A DNA stretch of 64,000 bases, taken from the NCBI RefSeq assembly GCF_003001935.1, contig NZ_PVNG01000033.1, positions 1 to 64,000 on the forward strand, written 5' to 3'. The stretch comes from Nonomuraea fuscirosea. GTDB lineage: Bacteria; Actinomycetota; Actinomycetes; Streptosporangiales; Streptosporangiaceae. How positions within the stretch are numbered: position 1 is the first letter of the stretch; each line of letters opens with the position of its first letter. This document shows, piece by piece, positions 28,875-37,778 of the stretch. Under the pieces are notes generated by a model. The model was not told the DNA's origin. It saw nothing but the letters and a program-made list of their open reading frames with translations, and searched no databases. Both the position numbers and the translations under genes were made by a program.

Positions 28875-29726
28875 TTGGAGAACTCAGTGGAAGAACGTAC
28901 GGCTGGCACCAGCTCGAGCGGCGGCAGCCGTACCGGAAGAAACCTGCCCGCGGCGATCGCCGTCGGTGTGGTGCTGGGCGCGCTGGTCATCGGCACCGTC
29001 TACACCATCAAGGAGCTGTTCCTCCTGGTGGTGGCGGGGGCCGTCGGCGTGGGCGTGCTGGAGCTGGTCAAGGCCTTCGCCACCCGTGACATCAAGGTTC
29101 CGGCCGCGCCGGTGCTGGCAGGCATGGTCGCGATGCACGCGGGGGCGTACTGGGGCGGACCGGTCTGGTTGCTGGCCACGTTCGCGCTGTCCGCGCTGGT
29201 GCTGCTCATCTGGCGGATGTTCAGCGACGGCACGGACGGCTACGTACGCGACGCGTCGGCGTCGGTGCTCACGCTCCTCTATCCCGCGATGCTGGCCGCG
29301 TTCGTGGCGCTGTTGCTGAAGGAGAGCGACGGCGACCACCGCGTGGTGATCTTCATCGCGGTGACCGTGGCGAGCGACATCGGCGGCTACATCGCGGGGG
29401 TGCTGTTCGGCAAGCACCAGCTGACGGTGATCAGCCCGAAGAAGACCTGGGAGGGGCTGGCCGGGTCGATCGTCGCGTGTACGGCGGTGGGCGCCTGGCT
29501 GGTGACCTGGCTGCTCGGCGGCGACATCTGGCAGGGGGCGCTGATCGGCGCGCTGGCGGCGGTGCTGGCGACCGTGGGCGACCTGATCGAGTCGATGATC
29601 AAGCGGGATCTCGGCATCAAGGACCTGGGGACGATCCTGCCGGGGCACGGCGGGCTGATGGATCGGCTGGACTCGCTGGTGACGACGCTGGTGCCGGTCT
29701 GGGCGTTGATGACCATCTTCTTCTGA
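28875..29726 (+). CDS. cdsA: Phosphatidate cytidylyltransferase (CDP-diacylglycerol synthase)
   Basis: The 283-residue membrane enzyme makes CDP-diacylglycerol from phosphatidic acid and CTP, the precursor of phosphatidylinositol and cardiolipin in actinomycetes. About seven or eight transmembrane helices are seen. The family signature is at the C-terminus: SPKKTWEGLAGS, then GDLIESMIKRDLGIKD and LPGHGGLMDRLDS. The start is TTG at 28875 (MENSVEERT), or GTG at 28887. It closes the pyrH-frr-cdsA group and is convergent with the next gene. Confidence 0.95.
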   Translation: MENSVEERTAGTSSSGGSRTGRNLPAAIAVGVVLGALVIGTVYTIKELFLLVVAGAVGVGVLELVKAFATRDIKVPAAPVLAGMVAMHAGAYWGGPVWLLATFALSALVLLIWRMFSDGTDGYVRDASASVLTLLYPAMLAAFVALLLKESDGDHRVVIFIAVTVASDIGGYIAGVLFGKHQLTVISPKKTWEGLAGSIVACTAVGAWLVTWLLGGDIWQGALIGALAAVLATVGDLIESMIKRDLGIKDLGTILPGHGGLMDRLDSLVTTLVPVWALMTIFF

Positions 29727-29738
29727 CGGCGGCGGGGG

Positions 29739-30758
29739 TCAGGGGTGCTGGGCTTCTGTGGCTGTGGTGGTGGGGGAGAGCCAGAGCCACCGTACGGCCT
29801 CCCCGCCGAACGCGAATCCTGACATGTCAGGCATGTGGGGTGGATTGGCCTGCATCAGGACGCCCGAGTACTGCGGCCCCAGGGGGAACGTCGCAGGCTC
29901 GTGATACCACTTAGCCGTGTGCCCGTGGCCCAGCCACGTGACCGAGTGCCACGGATACTGCGACAGCCACACCAGCAGCAGCGCCGCGTCCCGCGGATCC
30001 TCACGGGTGGCCACGGCCAGCTCGATCCTGGCGTACGCGTCCGGCTTGTCGATCCACTGCTCCACCGTCGGCATGCGCTGGCAGCTCATCCCGACCGTGG
30101 ACAGCACGGTGAAGCCGCGGTCGTGCGCCGGAGGGCGTTCGGTGATGCCGACGGTGGGCAGCCGGTCACCGCTGGCGTCCCAGTAGCGGCCCGCCGGCCC
30201 CAGCACCCGGTCCAGGTGCCCCATCACGAACTCCTGGAACGACGGCCACGACCCCTCGCTGTGCCGCCAGCGCCAGTAGGACCTGGCGTTGGAGATACGG
30301 GGACGCAGCCCTTCGAGCGCCTCCGACAGCGCCCACGCGAACGGCGACTCGCCCACCGCGTCGCGGGCGTACCCCGGCATGCCCCGGTTCATGTCGGCCC
30401 AGCCCGGGATGACCGCGAGCAGATCGTCGTCCTCGTAGAGCGCCACGCCGTCGCCCTCCTCGAACCACAGCGGGCTCAGCTGCCCGAGCGGGCGGCGGCC
30501 GCCGGGGTGCAGGGTGTTGGGCCTGGGCATCAGCGGCGGCAGACCGGCGTTGATCCGCGCCAGGTCGACGACGGCCGGGGCGGGGCGGTGGTTGGCCAGC
30601 CAGACGGCGCCGTGGACCGCACCGTCGGGTGAGCACAGGTAAGCTACCGAGGAGTCCTCGTCCCGCTCGACCACGAGCGTCCGGCTCCCGTACGGGTTGC
30701 CGGCGGCGAGCACGACCTCGGTGCCACCCTCGCCAGATGCCGACCGAAAAATCGCCAT
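29739..30758 (-). CDS. Suppressor-of-fused (SUFU) domain protein
   Basis: The 339-residue cytoplasmic protein has a C-terminal SUFU-like domain: GFTVLSTVGMSCQRMP, YARIELAVATRED, LLLVWLSQYPWHSVTWLGHGHT and QYSGVLMQANPPHMPDMSGF are features of the family in bacteria. The N-terminal part (FRSASGEGGTEVVLAAGNPYGSRTLVVERD and GLPPLMPRPNTLHP) is a separate region I do not recognise. Bacterial SUFU proteins are often immunity proteins to polymorphic toxins, but none is nearby. I chose the ATG at 30758 (MAIFRSASG) over an upstream frame extension. It converges with cdsA. Confidence 0.75.
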   Translation of the reverse strand: MAIFRSASGEGGTEVVLAAGNPYGSRTLVVERDEDSSVAYLCSPDGAVHGAVWLANHRPAPAVVDLARINAGLPPLMPRPNTLHPGGRRPLGQLSPLWFEEGDGVALYEDDDLLAVIPGWADMNRGMPGYARDAVGESPFAWALSEALEGLRPRISNARSYWRWRHSEGSWPSFQEFVMGHLDRVLGPAGRYWDASGDRLPTVGITERPPAHDRGFTVLSTVGMSCQRMPTVEQWIDKPDAYARIELAVATREDPRDAALLLVWLSQYPWHSVTWLGHGHTAKWYHEPATFPLGPQYSGVLMQANPPHMPDMSGFAFGGEAVRWLWLSPTTTATEAQHP

Positions 30759-30878
30759 ACGAGATGACTGTAGATCGGGCGGTGACCAACGCGCGAGCCA
30801 TGACGTGACCAGGAATGCCACCTCCGATCCGAACGTTCATTACCCTGGTCGACAACCCCTCAAAGCAAAGGCAGTAAC

Positions 30879-31979
30879 GTGTCCCAGCCTCCAGGCCAGC
30901 TCACCTTCGTCGCGCCGCGCCGGGCCAAGCCCGCCCGGCACCTGGCCGACCTGTCGATGGCCGACCGGCGGGCCGCGGTCACCGAGCTGGGCGAGAAGGC
31001 CTTCCGCGCCGACCAGCTCTCGCGCCACTACTTCGAGCGGCTGACCACCGACGTCGACGCGATGACCGACCTGCCCGCGGCGGCCAGGGAGAGGTTGTCC
31101 ACGCTGCTGCCCGATCTGCTCACGCCGGTCAGGGAGATGACCACCGACGGGGGCACCACGCGCAAGACGCTGTGGCGGCTGTTCGACGGGGCGCTGGTCG
31201 AGTCGGTGCTCATGCGTTATCCCGATCGGGTCACGATGTGCGTGTCGTCGCAGGCCGGATGCGGCATGAACTGCCCGTTCTGCGCCACGGGGCAGGCCGG
31301 ACTGACCCGGAACATGTCCACCGCCGAGATCGTCGAGCAGGTCGTCTCCGGGGCGCGGGCGCTGGCCGCCGGCGAGGTGCCCGGCGGGCCAGGGCGGGTC
31401 AGCAACGTCGTGTTCATGGGCATGGGCGAGCCGCTGGCCAACTACAAGCAGGTGATCGGCGCGGTCCGCCGCATGGTGGAGCCGTCGCCGCACGGGCTCG
31501 GCATCTCGGCGCGCGGGGTCACCGTGTCCACGGTCGGGCTGGTGCCCGCGATCGGCAAGCTCGCCGACGAGGGGCTGCCGGTCACGCTGGCGCTGTCGCT
31601 GCACGCGCCCGACGACGAGCTGCGCGACACGCTGGTGCCGATCAACACGCGGTGGAAGGTGGCCGAGGTCCTCGACGCCGCCTGGGCGTACGCGGCGCGG
31701 ACCAAGCGGCGGGTCTCGATCGAGTACGCGCTCATCAAGGACGTCAACGACCAGGAATGGCGGGCCGACCTGCTCGGCAAGCTGGTCAAGAACAAGCTGG
31801 TGCACGTCAACCTGATCCCGCTCAACCCGACCCCCGGGTCGAAGTGGACGGCGTCGCGGCCGGAGGACGAGCGGGCGTTCGTGCGGCGGCTGGAGTTCCA
31901 CGGGGTTCCGGTGACGGTCAGGGACACCCGCGGACGCGAGATCGACGGCGCCTGCGGACAGCTCGCCGCCGCCGAATAA
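30879..31979 (+). CDS. rlmN: Dual-specificity RNA methyltransferase RlmN (radical SAM)
   Basis: The 366-residue enzyme methylates C2 of A2503 in 23S rRNA and A37 in tRNA. The radical-SAM cluster cysteines C128, C132 and C135 are in CGMNCPFC. C121 (MCVSSQAGC) and C359 ([10 protein letters not shown]) match the two additional cysteines of the mechanism, the latter carrying the methyl intermediate. GMGEPLANY is the SAM-binding motif. The GTG start at 30879 is preceded by a weak AAAGGCAG. Confidence 0.96.
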   Translation: MSQPPGQLTFVAPRRAKPARHLADLSMADRRAAVTELGEKAFRADQLSRHYFERLTTDVDAMTDLPAAARERLSTLLPDLLTPVREMTTDGGTTRKTLWRLFDGALVESVLMRYPDRVTMCVSSQAGCGMNCPFCATGQAGLTRNMSTAEIVEQVVSGARALAAGEVPGGPGRVSNVVFMGMGEPLANYKQVIGAVRRMVEPSPHGLGISARGVTVSTVGLVPAIGKLADEGLPVTLALSLHAPDDELRDTLVPINTRWKVAEVLDAAWAYAARTKRRVSIEYALIKDVNDQEWRADLLGKLVKNKLVHVNLIPLNPTPGSKWTASRPEDERAFVRRLEFHGVPVTVRDTRGREIDGACGQLAAAE

Positions 31980-32068
31980 CCGCCGCCGAAGCACCCGCCG
32001 CCGAATCACCACCGCCGAATGACCGCCGCCGAAGCACCCGCCGCCGAATCACCACCGCCCGAATAGCC
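31980..32068. repeat. 43-bp tandem duplication after rlmN
   Basis: Two adjacent copies, starting at 31980 and 32023, agree over at least 36 bp (each begins CCGCCGCCGAAGCACCC). Shorter CCGCCGAA words fill the unit. It lies between convergent genes. Confidence 0.9.
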
Positions 32069-32070
32069 GC

Positions 32071-32091
32071 CGGCCGAGTGAAGATCGGCCG
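32071..32091. terminator. Hairpin between convergent rlmN and ABC permease genes
   Basis: Perfect 7-bp arms CGGCCGA / TCGGCCG around GTGAAGA. Placed between two converging genes, it could end transcription in both directions. Confidence 0.5.
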
Positions 32092-32120
32092 GAGGCCGAG
32101 GCGGAGCCGGTGCGAGTGGG

Positions 32121-32789
32121 TCAGGTTCTGCGGCGGAGCCACACGTACGCGCCGAGGCCGATCAGGCACCAGGCCAGCGAGATCGAGCCGAGCGCGGGCA
32201 GCTGGGCGACGAGCTCGCCGGCGTTCGCGGCCTTCATCCAGGAGATGAGCGGGACCGTGAGCCAGTAGAGCGACGTGCCGCTGATCAGCAGCATCGCCAG
32301 GAACCCGAGCAGCAGGGCCATGATCGAGAAGGCGGGCGACGGCAGGACGACCCGGCTGGTGAGGGCGCCGAGTGCGGTGCCGGTCAGGGCCGACAGCGCG
32401 TACAGCAGGAATGAGGCGGTCAGCAGGCCGGGCGACGGCGCGCCGGTGATGCCGAGCAGCAGCGCCCAGGCCATGGCCAGCGCTGAGAGGACGGCGGTCG
32501 CGGCGAACGCCGCGAGCAGCCCGGCGGCCACCTCCTTGCCCCGCCCGCCGACCTGGACGGCCGACATCTCCCGCTGACGGTCCGGCTCGGTGTCGAGCAG
32601 GCTCCTGGCCGCCCAGGCCAGGACGGGGAGGACGAGGATGGCGCCGTCCGTGAGCACGGAGGCCTCCTCGCCCCGGGGCGCCCGGTTGCCGTGCACGATC
32701 GCGAGCATGGCCACGGTGAGGAGCAGCGCCTGGTGCACCCGGTGCGAGCGGATGTAGGCGGCCAGCCGGAAGACGGCCAGGGCGATCAT
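32121..32789 (-). CDS. ABC transporter membrane protein
   Basis: The 222-residue integral membrane protein has about six hydrophobic helices (for example LLLTVAMLAIVHG, LLAAFAATAVLSALAMAWALLLG, SFLLYALSALTGTALGAL and FSIMALLLGFLAMLLISG). No family is obvious from sequence alone. It overlaps the upstream ATPase gene by 4 bp (ATGA), so the pair forms one ABC exporter of unknown substrate. Confidence 0.75.
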   Translation of the reverse strand: MIALAVFRLAAYIRSHRVHQALLLTVAMLAIVHGNRAPRGEEASVLTDGAILVLPVLAWAARSLLDTEPDRQREMSAVQVGGRGKEVAAGLLAAFAATAVLSALAMAWALLLGITGAPSPGLLTASFLLYALSALTGTALGALTSRVVLPSPAFSIMALLLGFLAMLLISGTSLYWLTVPLISWMKAANAGELVAQLPALGSISLAWCLIGLGAYVWLRRRT

Positions 32790-33514
32790 CGGATCTCCTC
32801 GATCTCACGGGCCGGATAACCCTGGTCGCGCAGGCCGGCCAGGAACCGGGGCAGTTCGTCGAGGGGCACGGTGACGGCCACCGTCGCCTGGCCGCGTTCC
32901 TCGGGCTCCGGGGGAGCCACCGCGCTCTCCGTGACGTGGCCGTCCAGCACGGACCAGTGGCGCAGGCCGGGCAGGCCGCGCAGCCCGCCCTGGTGGTCGC
33001 TGGCGATGACGACGCCGCCGCGCGCCGCCACCTCGGTCGCGATCGCGGGCAGGGCCGAGCGGGTGTCGGCGTCCAGGCCGGCGAACGGCTCGTCCAGGAT
33101 CAGCAGCCCCGGCTCGGCCATCAGCGCCTGGACCAGGCCCACCTTGTGCGCGCTGCCCTTCGACAGGTCGGGCAGCCGGGTGTCGAGCAGCCGGCCCATG
33201 TTCAGGCGTTCGGCCCAGGGCTCCCAGCGGGCGCGGCCGCGGACGCGGGACATGTGCCGCAGATAACCGGTGACCGTGAACGGCTGGTCGGTGGGGAAAC
33301 GGTCGGGGGCGAAGCCGACGACCGCCGGGCGGCCGGAGACGGTGCCGCGGGTGGGCCGTGCCAGGCCCGCCAGCAGGCGGAGCAGGGTGGACTTGCCCGC
33401 TCCGTTCACGCCGGTCAGCTCGATCACGTCGCCGGGGGCGAGGTCGGCGTCGACGTCTTCGATGACGAAAGGTTCACGCCTTCGGTAACGGAAAGAGACC
33501 CGGGATAGACGCAT
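32786..33514 (-). CDS. ABC transporter ATP-binding protein
   Basis: The 242-residue ATPase has Walker A GVNGAGKST, Q-loop region GFAPDRFPTDQPFTVTGYLRHM, a degenerate signature LSKGSAHKVGLVQAL, Walker B LLILDEPFAGLD and the switch histidine in ASDHQGG. The start is the ATG at 33514 (MRLSRVSFRYRR). A longer frame exists upstream but lies in the promoter region shared with the divergent DivIVA-type gene. The pairing with the next gene suggests an export system. Confidence 0.88.
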   Translation of the reverse strand: MRLSRVSFRYRRREPFVIEDVDADLAPGDVIELTGVNGAGKSTLLRLLAGLARPTRGTVSGRPAVVGFAPDRFPTDQPFTVTGYLRHMSRVRGRARWEPWAERLNMGRLLDTRLPDLSKGSAHKVGLVQALMAEPGLLILDEPFAGLDADTRSALPAIATEVAARGGVVIASDHQGGLRGLPGLRHWSVLDGHVTESAVAPPEPEERGQATVAVTVPLDELPRFLAGLRDQGYPAREIEEIR

Positions 33515-33608
33515 GATCCTGTAACGGTATAGGTCGGGTCGCAGGGCCGGGATAAAGGTCCGACAATAGAGGCGGCACCCCAGCTTCACGTCTCAAGAGG
33601 AGAGAGGC

Positions 33609-34157
33609 TTGAACCGCTTTCCACGCGTCATCGGCATGCGTTCAGGCTATGACCCCGTCGAGGTCGACGCCCTGATCGGGCGGATCGAGTCGACCTTGGG
33701 CCGAGGCTCGCACGCCTTGGAGCCCGTCACCGCCGACGAGGTACGCGGCGCCACGTTCCGCGCCAAGCGCGGCGGCTACCAGGAGACCGCGGTGGACTTC
33801 GCCCTGGAGGCGTTCGTGGTGGCCCTGGAGACCCAGGCCAAGCGGCCCGTACGGCTGGCCATGGCCGAGCCGACCGGCGAGATGCTCCGCGAAGAGTGGT
33901 TCGAGACGCAGGCCGCGCGCGTCGAGCGCGTGGCCTTCCGTCCCGGCCGCATGGGCACCGGCTACAACGAGGACGAGATCGACGCCTTCCTCGACCGGAT
34001 CGTGGCCACGCTGCGCGGCACGACCGACTTTCCGGTGACGGCCAAGGAGGTGCGGGCGGCGAAGTTCTCGACCGTGCTGTTCAGGTCCGGCTACCTCATC
34101 GCGGACGTCGACTCCTTCCTCGCGGGCATCGCCGATGTCCTGGAGCAGCGCGCCTGA
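33609..34157 (+). CDS. DivIVA-domain protein with duplicated motif
   Basis: The 182-residue protein contains two DivIVA-type half repeats: FPRVIGMRSGYDPVEVDALIGRIEST with VRGATFRAKRGGYQETAVDFALEAF, and FRPGRMGTGYNEDEIDAFLDRIVATL with VRAAKFSTVLFRSGYLIADVDSFL. The family is found only in actinobacteria as far as I know, and its function is unknown, perhaps related to polar growth. The start is TTG at 33609, with AGAGGAGAGAGG just upstream. No long coiled coil follows, unlike true DivIVA. Confidence 0.8.
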   Translation: MNRFPRVIGMRSGYDPVEVDALIGRIESTLGRGSHALEPVTADEVRGATFRAKRGGYQETAVDFALEAFVVALETQAKRPVRLAMAEPTGEMLREEWFETQAARVERVAFRPGRMGTGYNEDEIDAFLDRIVATLRGTTDFPVTAKEVRAAKFSTVLFRSGYLIADVDSFLAGIADVLEQRA

Positions 34158-34162
34158 GCCGC

Positions 34163-34849
34163 TCAGCCTGCCGGCGTGGAGGCGTTCTCGACGGCTTCGA
34201 GCAGGCCGCGCAGGTCCGGCTGGGCGCGCTGGATGATCGTCTCGTCGTCCGGCCGCTGCCCCTGCCGGTTGATCCAGACGCGGGGCAGCCCCAGCCGGTG
34301 GGCGGGCACCATGTCGTGGAAGTAGCTCTGGGCCACGTGCACCCAGACCTCCGGCTCGTACGCGCGCCCGAACGCCTCGAAGTGCGCCGTGGCCGGCTTG
34401 TAGGCCCCCACGTCCTCGGCCGTCACCACCGCCTCGACCGGCACCGCCAGCCGCCGCCGCGTCTCGGCGACCAGGTCACGGTCGCAGTTGGTGAGCAGCC
34501 CCAGCCGCCACCCGGCCTCGCGCAGCGCCGACAGCTCGGCCCCGACCTCGGGGAACACCGGCCAGTACGGCAGCGTCGCGGCCAGCACGGAGGCGTCGTC
34601 GGCGCCCAGTTCGACCTTCTCCTCCGCGCACGCCCTGCGCAGCGCCTCGGCCGTCAGCAGGCGGTAGCGCATCGTGGGCGACTCGCTCTGGACGTCGCGC
34701 TCATGCCTGACGTACGCCTCCAGCACCTCCGCTCCCTTCCCCGGGGCGACCAGCTCGACGCCGGTGCGGATGCCGTGCCGCCAGTCGACCAGTGTTCCGA
34801 AAACGTCGAACGTTACCCATCGCATGAATCCCATCATGACGGTCATCAC
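34163..34849 (-). CDS. HAD-superfamily hydrolase (haloacid-dehalogenase type)
   Basis: The protein has the HAD motif I nucleophile in VTFDVFGTLVDW, motif II as LLTNCD and motif III-IV residues in VTAEDVGAYKPA and HVAQSYFHDMVPAHRLG. The pattern matches type II haloacid dehalogenase-like proteins, with phosphatase or dehalogenase activity. The N-terminus holds several closely spaced ATGs; AGGA lies 9 bp upstream of the first (34846), while conservation starts at the ATG of 34825 (MRWVTFDVF). It converges with the DivIVA-domain gene (5-bp gap). Confidence 0.85.
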   Translation of the reverse strand: MMTVMMGFMRWVTFDVFGTLVDWRHGIRTGVELVAPGKGAEVLEAYVRHERDVQSESPTMRYRLLTAEALRRACAEEKVELGADDASVLAATLPYWPVFPEVGAELSALREAGWRLGLLTNCDRDLVAETRRRLAVPVEAVVTAEDVGAYKPATAHFEAFGRAYEPEVWVHVAQSYFHDMVPAHRLGLPRVWINRQGQRPDDETIIQRAQPDLRGLLEAVENASTPAG

Positions 34850-34885
34850 GGATCCTGTGCTGAGCCACGCGGGCGTTCGGCGAGG

Positions 34886-35869
34886 CTAGGCGGGCCGGGT
34901 GCGGTGGAGGAGGGCGACGACCACCGAGGTCACGGGGGCGGCCAGGAAGGCGCCCGTGATGCCGGCGATCACGCCGCCCACCGCGATCGCCACCAGGATG
35001 ACCGCGCCGGGCAGGTCGAGGGCCTTGCCGTAGATCTGCGGCGCCAGCACGTGCCCCTCGATCTGCTGCACGGCCACGGTCACAGCCACCACGATCAGCG
35101 CCACGAACACGCCCTTGGCCACGAGCGCCACCACGGCGGCCAGCAGCCCGGCCAGGAACGCCCCCACCACCGGCAGGAACGCGCCGATGAACGTCAGCAC
35201 CGCCAGCGGCAGCGCGAGTGGCACGCCGAGGATCCACAGCGCGATCCCGATGAAGAACCCGTCGACCGCGCCCACGACGGCGATGCCGCGGATGTAGCGG
35301 CCGATCACCGAGTAGATGAGGCGGCCGGTCTCGGCCAGGCGCGGCCTGGCGGCGGCGGGGGCGAGCTGGAGCAGCCAGTGGAAGAGCCGGTCGCCGCCGT
35401 GCACGAAGTAGATGGACAGGATCACCGCCAGCACGGCCCCGACGACGATCTCGCCCGCCGTCTTGACCCCGGCCAGTGCGCCGCCGGCCACCTGGCGGCC
35501 CTGCCCGGCCAGGTAGTCGCGGGCCTGGCCGAGCAGTTGCCGGTCGTCGAGCCCGAACCTGAGGGCCAGGTCGTGCAGGCCGTCGAGCACCGTGCCGAGG
35601 CTGGCGCCCAGCTCGGACAGGCTGGCGATGGTGGGCGGCCCCAGCAGCGCGCCGAGGCCCCCGGCCAGCAGCAGCCCGCCGGCGAAGACGATCGTGGTGG
35701 CGAGGGCCGCGCCCAGGCCGCGCGAGCGGAGCCAGCGGGCGGGCGGGCGGAGCAGGGCGGTGAGGAAGACGCCGATGACGATCGACAGGGCCACCGTCCG
35801 CACCTGGTGGAGGCAGAAGAGGACCACCGCGATGACCGCGATCCAACCGAGCAGCCGCCACGGCCTCAT
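34886..35869 (-). CDS. AI-2E family permease
   Basis: The 327-residue membrane protein has about eight transmembrane helices and the family-typical segments IGRYIRGIAVVGAVDGFFIGIALWILGVPLALPLAVLTFIGAFLPVVGAFLAG and QQIEGHVLAPQIYGKALDLP. Members transport varied small solutes and some act as Na+/H+ antiporters; the autoinducer-2 label is historical. It stands downstream of the HAD gene on the same strand but has no clear functional link to either neighbour. Confidence 0.9.
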   Translation of the reverse strand: MRPWRLLGWIAVIAVVLFCLHQVRTVALSIVIGVFLTALLRPPARWLRSRGLGAALATTIVFAGGLLLAGGLGALLGPPTIASLSELGASLGTVLDGLHDLALRFGLDDRQLLGQARDYLAGQGRQVAGGALAGVKTAGEIVVGAVLAVILSIYFVHGGDRLFHWLLQLAPAAARPRLAETGRLIYSVIGRYIRGIAVVGAVDGFFIGIALWILGVPLALPLAVLTFIGAFLPVVGAFLAGLLAAVVALVAKGVFVALIVVAVTVAVQQIEGHVLAPQIYGKALDLPGAVILVAIAVGGVIAGITGAFLAAPVTSVVVALLHRTRPA

Positions 35870-35930
35870 CCCCTGCCCCCCATCCTGCCTGGTCAGAGGA
35901 GTTCCCCCAGGTCAGCGGGGGCAACCCTGC

Positions 35931-37778
35931 TCAGCCGGGCGGGGCCAGGTGCGGACGCTGGGAGCGCTTGCTGGCCTCGTACGTCTCCCGCGCCGCGTAG
36001 GTGGCGCTGGTCGTCCCCACCTGCGCCACGGGCACGTCCCACCACGCCTCGGAGGAGGGCACGTCGTCGGCCATCCGGTCGGTGCGTACGTAGACGACCG
36101 TGGTCTCCGAAGCCGAACGTGCGTCGTCGAGCGCCTTGCGCAGGTCGGCGACCGTCTCGGGACGCAGCACGGTGGCGCCGAGACTGGCCGCGTTGGCCGC
36201 CAGATCGACCGGCAGCGGACCGCCGTCGTGCCGCTGGTAGGCGGTGCCGAGCCGCTCGGCGCCCACGCTCTCCGACAGGCGCCCGATGGAGGCGAAGCCG
36301 GAGTTGTCGACCAGGACGACGACGAGCTTGACGCCCTCGGAGACGGCGGTGACGAGCTCCTGGGCCATCATCAGGTAGGAGCCGTCGCCGACCAGCACGA
36401 ACACCTCGCGCTCAGGGCGGGCCATCTTCACGCCGAGGCCGCCGGCGATCTCGTAACCCATGCAGGAGTAGCCGTACTCGACGTGGTAGGAGCCGGGGCC
36501 GCTGGGCCGCCAGAGTTTGTGCAGGTCGCCCGGCATCGAGCCGGCCGCGCACACCACCACGCCGTCGTCGCCCGCCGCCTCGTTGACCGCGCCGATCACG
36601 GCGGACTGCGGGATGGGGGTGCCCTCCACCGCGTACGCCCGGTCAACGGCGGAGTCCCAGGCCCGGGTCAGCTCGGCGGCCCGCTCCCGGTAGGCGGCCG
36701 GCGTGCCCCAGCCCGCGCACGCCTCGGTCAGGTCGGCCAGTCCTTCGCGGGCGTCGGCGACCAGTTGCAGGCCCGACAGCTTGGCGGCGTCGAAGCCGGT
36801 GATGTTGAGGTTCACGAACCGGGCGGAGGGGGCGAAGATCGTCCGGGAGGCGGTGGTGAAGTCGCTGTAGCGGGTGCCGACGCCGATGATCACGTCGGCC
36901 TCGCGGGCCAGCGCGTTGGCGGCCGTGGTGCCCGTCGCGCCGACGGCGCCCAGCGCGAGCGGATGACCGTGCGGCAGCGCGCCCTTGCCGGCCTGGGTCT
37001 CGGCCACGGGGACGCCGTGCGCCTCGGCGAAGGCGCGCAGCTCGTCGGTGGCCTCACCGTAGATCACGCCGCCGCCGGCCACGATCAGCGGCCGCTCGGC
37101 CGCCCTGATCAGCTCGGCGGCCCGCGCCAGAGCCGCGCGTTCCGGGCGCGGCCTGGGGATGTGCCAGACGCGGTCGGCGAACAGCTCGTCCGGCCAGTCG
37201 AACGCCTCCGCCTGAACGTCCTGCGGCAGCGCCAGCGTCACCGCGCCGGTCTCGGCCGGGTCGGTGAGCACCCGCATGGCGGCCAGCAGCGCGGACGGCA
37301 GCTGCTCGGGGCGGTTGATCCGGTCCCAGAAGCGGGAGACCGGCTTGAAGCAGTCGTTGACCGAGATGTCGTAGGAGCGCTGGTCCTCCAGCTCCTGCAG
37401 CACCGGGCTGGCGACGCGGGTGGAGAAGATGTCGCCGGGCAGCAGCAGCACGGGCAGGCGGTTGATGGTCGCCCCGGCCGCGCCGGTGATCATGTTGGTG
37501 GCGCCGGGGCCGATGGAGGTGGTGCAGGCCAGGGTGGTCAGCCGGTTGCCGGCGCGGGCGTACGCGGCGGCGGTGTGCACCATCGCCTGCTCGTTGCGGC
37601 TGAGGTGGTAGGGCAGGTCCTCGGCGGAGGTGGCCAGCGCCTGGCCGAGGCCGGCCACGTTGCCGTGGCCGAAGATGCCGACGCAGCCGCCGAAGAACCT
37701 GCGCTCGACGCCGTCGCGTTCGCTCCACTGGTGGGCCAGGAAGCGCACGACGGCCTGCGCGACGGTCAGCCGGATCAC
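35931..37778 (-). CDS. iolD: 3D-(3,5/4)-trihydroxycyclohexane-1,2-dione hydrolase IolD
   Basis: The 615-residue thiamine-diphosphate enzyme opens the ring of the inositol catabolite diketo-inositol to 5-deoxyglucuronate. The TPP-activating glutamate is E63 in SRNEQAMVHTAAAYAR. The TPP/Mg motif starts at GDGS (464-467) and runs to the Asn of VVLVDNSGF. CTTSIGPGATNMITGAAGAT and FGHGNVAGLG at the start are typical IolD features. It overlaps iolB by 4 bp (ATGA) and is the last gene of the leftward operon. Confidence 0.96.
   Translation of the reverse strand: MIRLTVAQAVVRFLAHQWSERDGVERRFFGGCVGIFGHGNVAGLGQALATSAEDLPYHLSRNEQAMVHTAAAYARAGNRLTTLACTTSIGPGATNMITGAAGATINRLPVLLLPGDIFSTRVASPVLQELEDQRSYDISVNDCFKPVSRFWDRINRPEQLPSALLAAMRVLTDPAETGAVTLALPQDVQAEAFDWPDELFADRVWHIPRPRPERAALARAAELIRAAERPLIVAGGGVIYGEATDELRAFAEAHGVPVAETQAGKGALPHGHPLALGAVGATGTTAANALAREADVIIGVGTRYSDFTTASRTIFAPSARFVNLNITGFDAAKLSGLQLVADAREGLADLTEACAGWGTPAAYRERAAELTRAWDSAVDRAYAVEGTPIPQSAVIGAVNEAAGDDGVVVCAAGSMPGDLHKLWRPSGPGSYHVEYGYSCMGYEIAGGLGVKMARPEREVFVLVGDGSYLMMAQELVTAVSEGVKLVVVLVDNSGFASIGRLSESVGAERLGTAYQRHDGGPLPVDLAANAASLGATVLRPETVADLRKALDDARSASETTVVYVRTDRMADDVPSSEAWWDVPVAQVGTTSATYAARETYEASKRSQRPHLAPPG

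Noticed and set aside
33896-36331. Long plus-strand open frame of 811 codons
   Set aside because: It is antisense to the HAD and AI-2E genes, Arg/Gly/Asp-rich and without domains.
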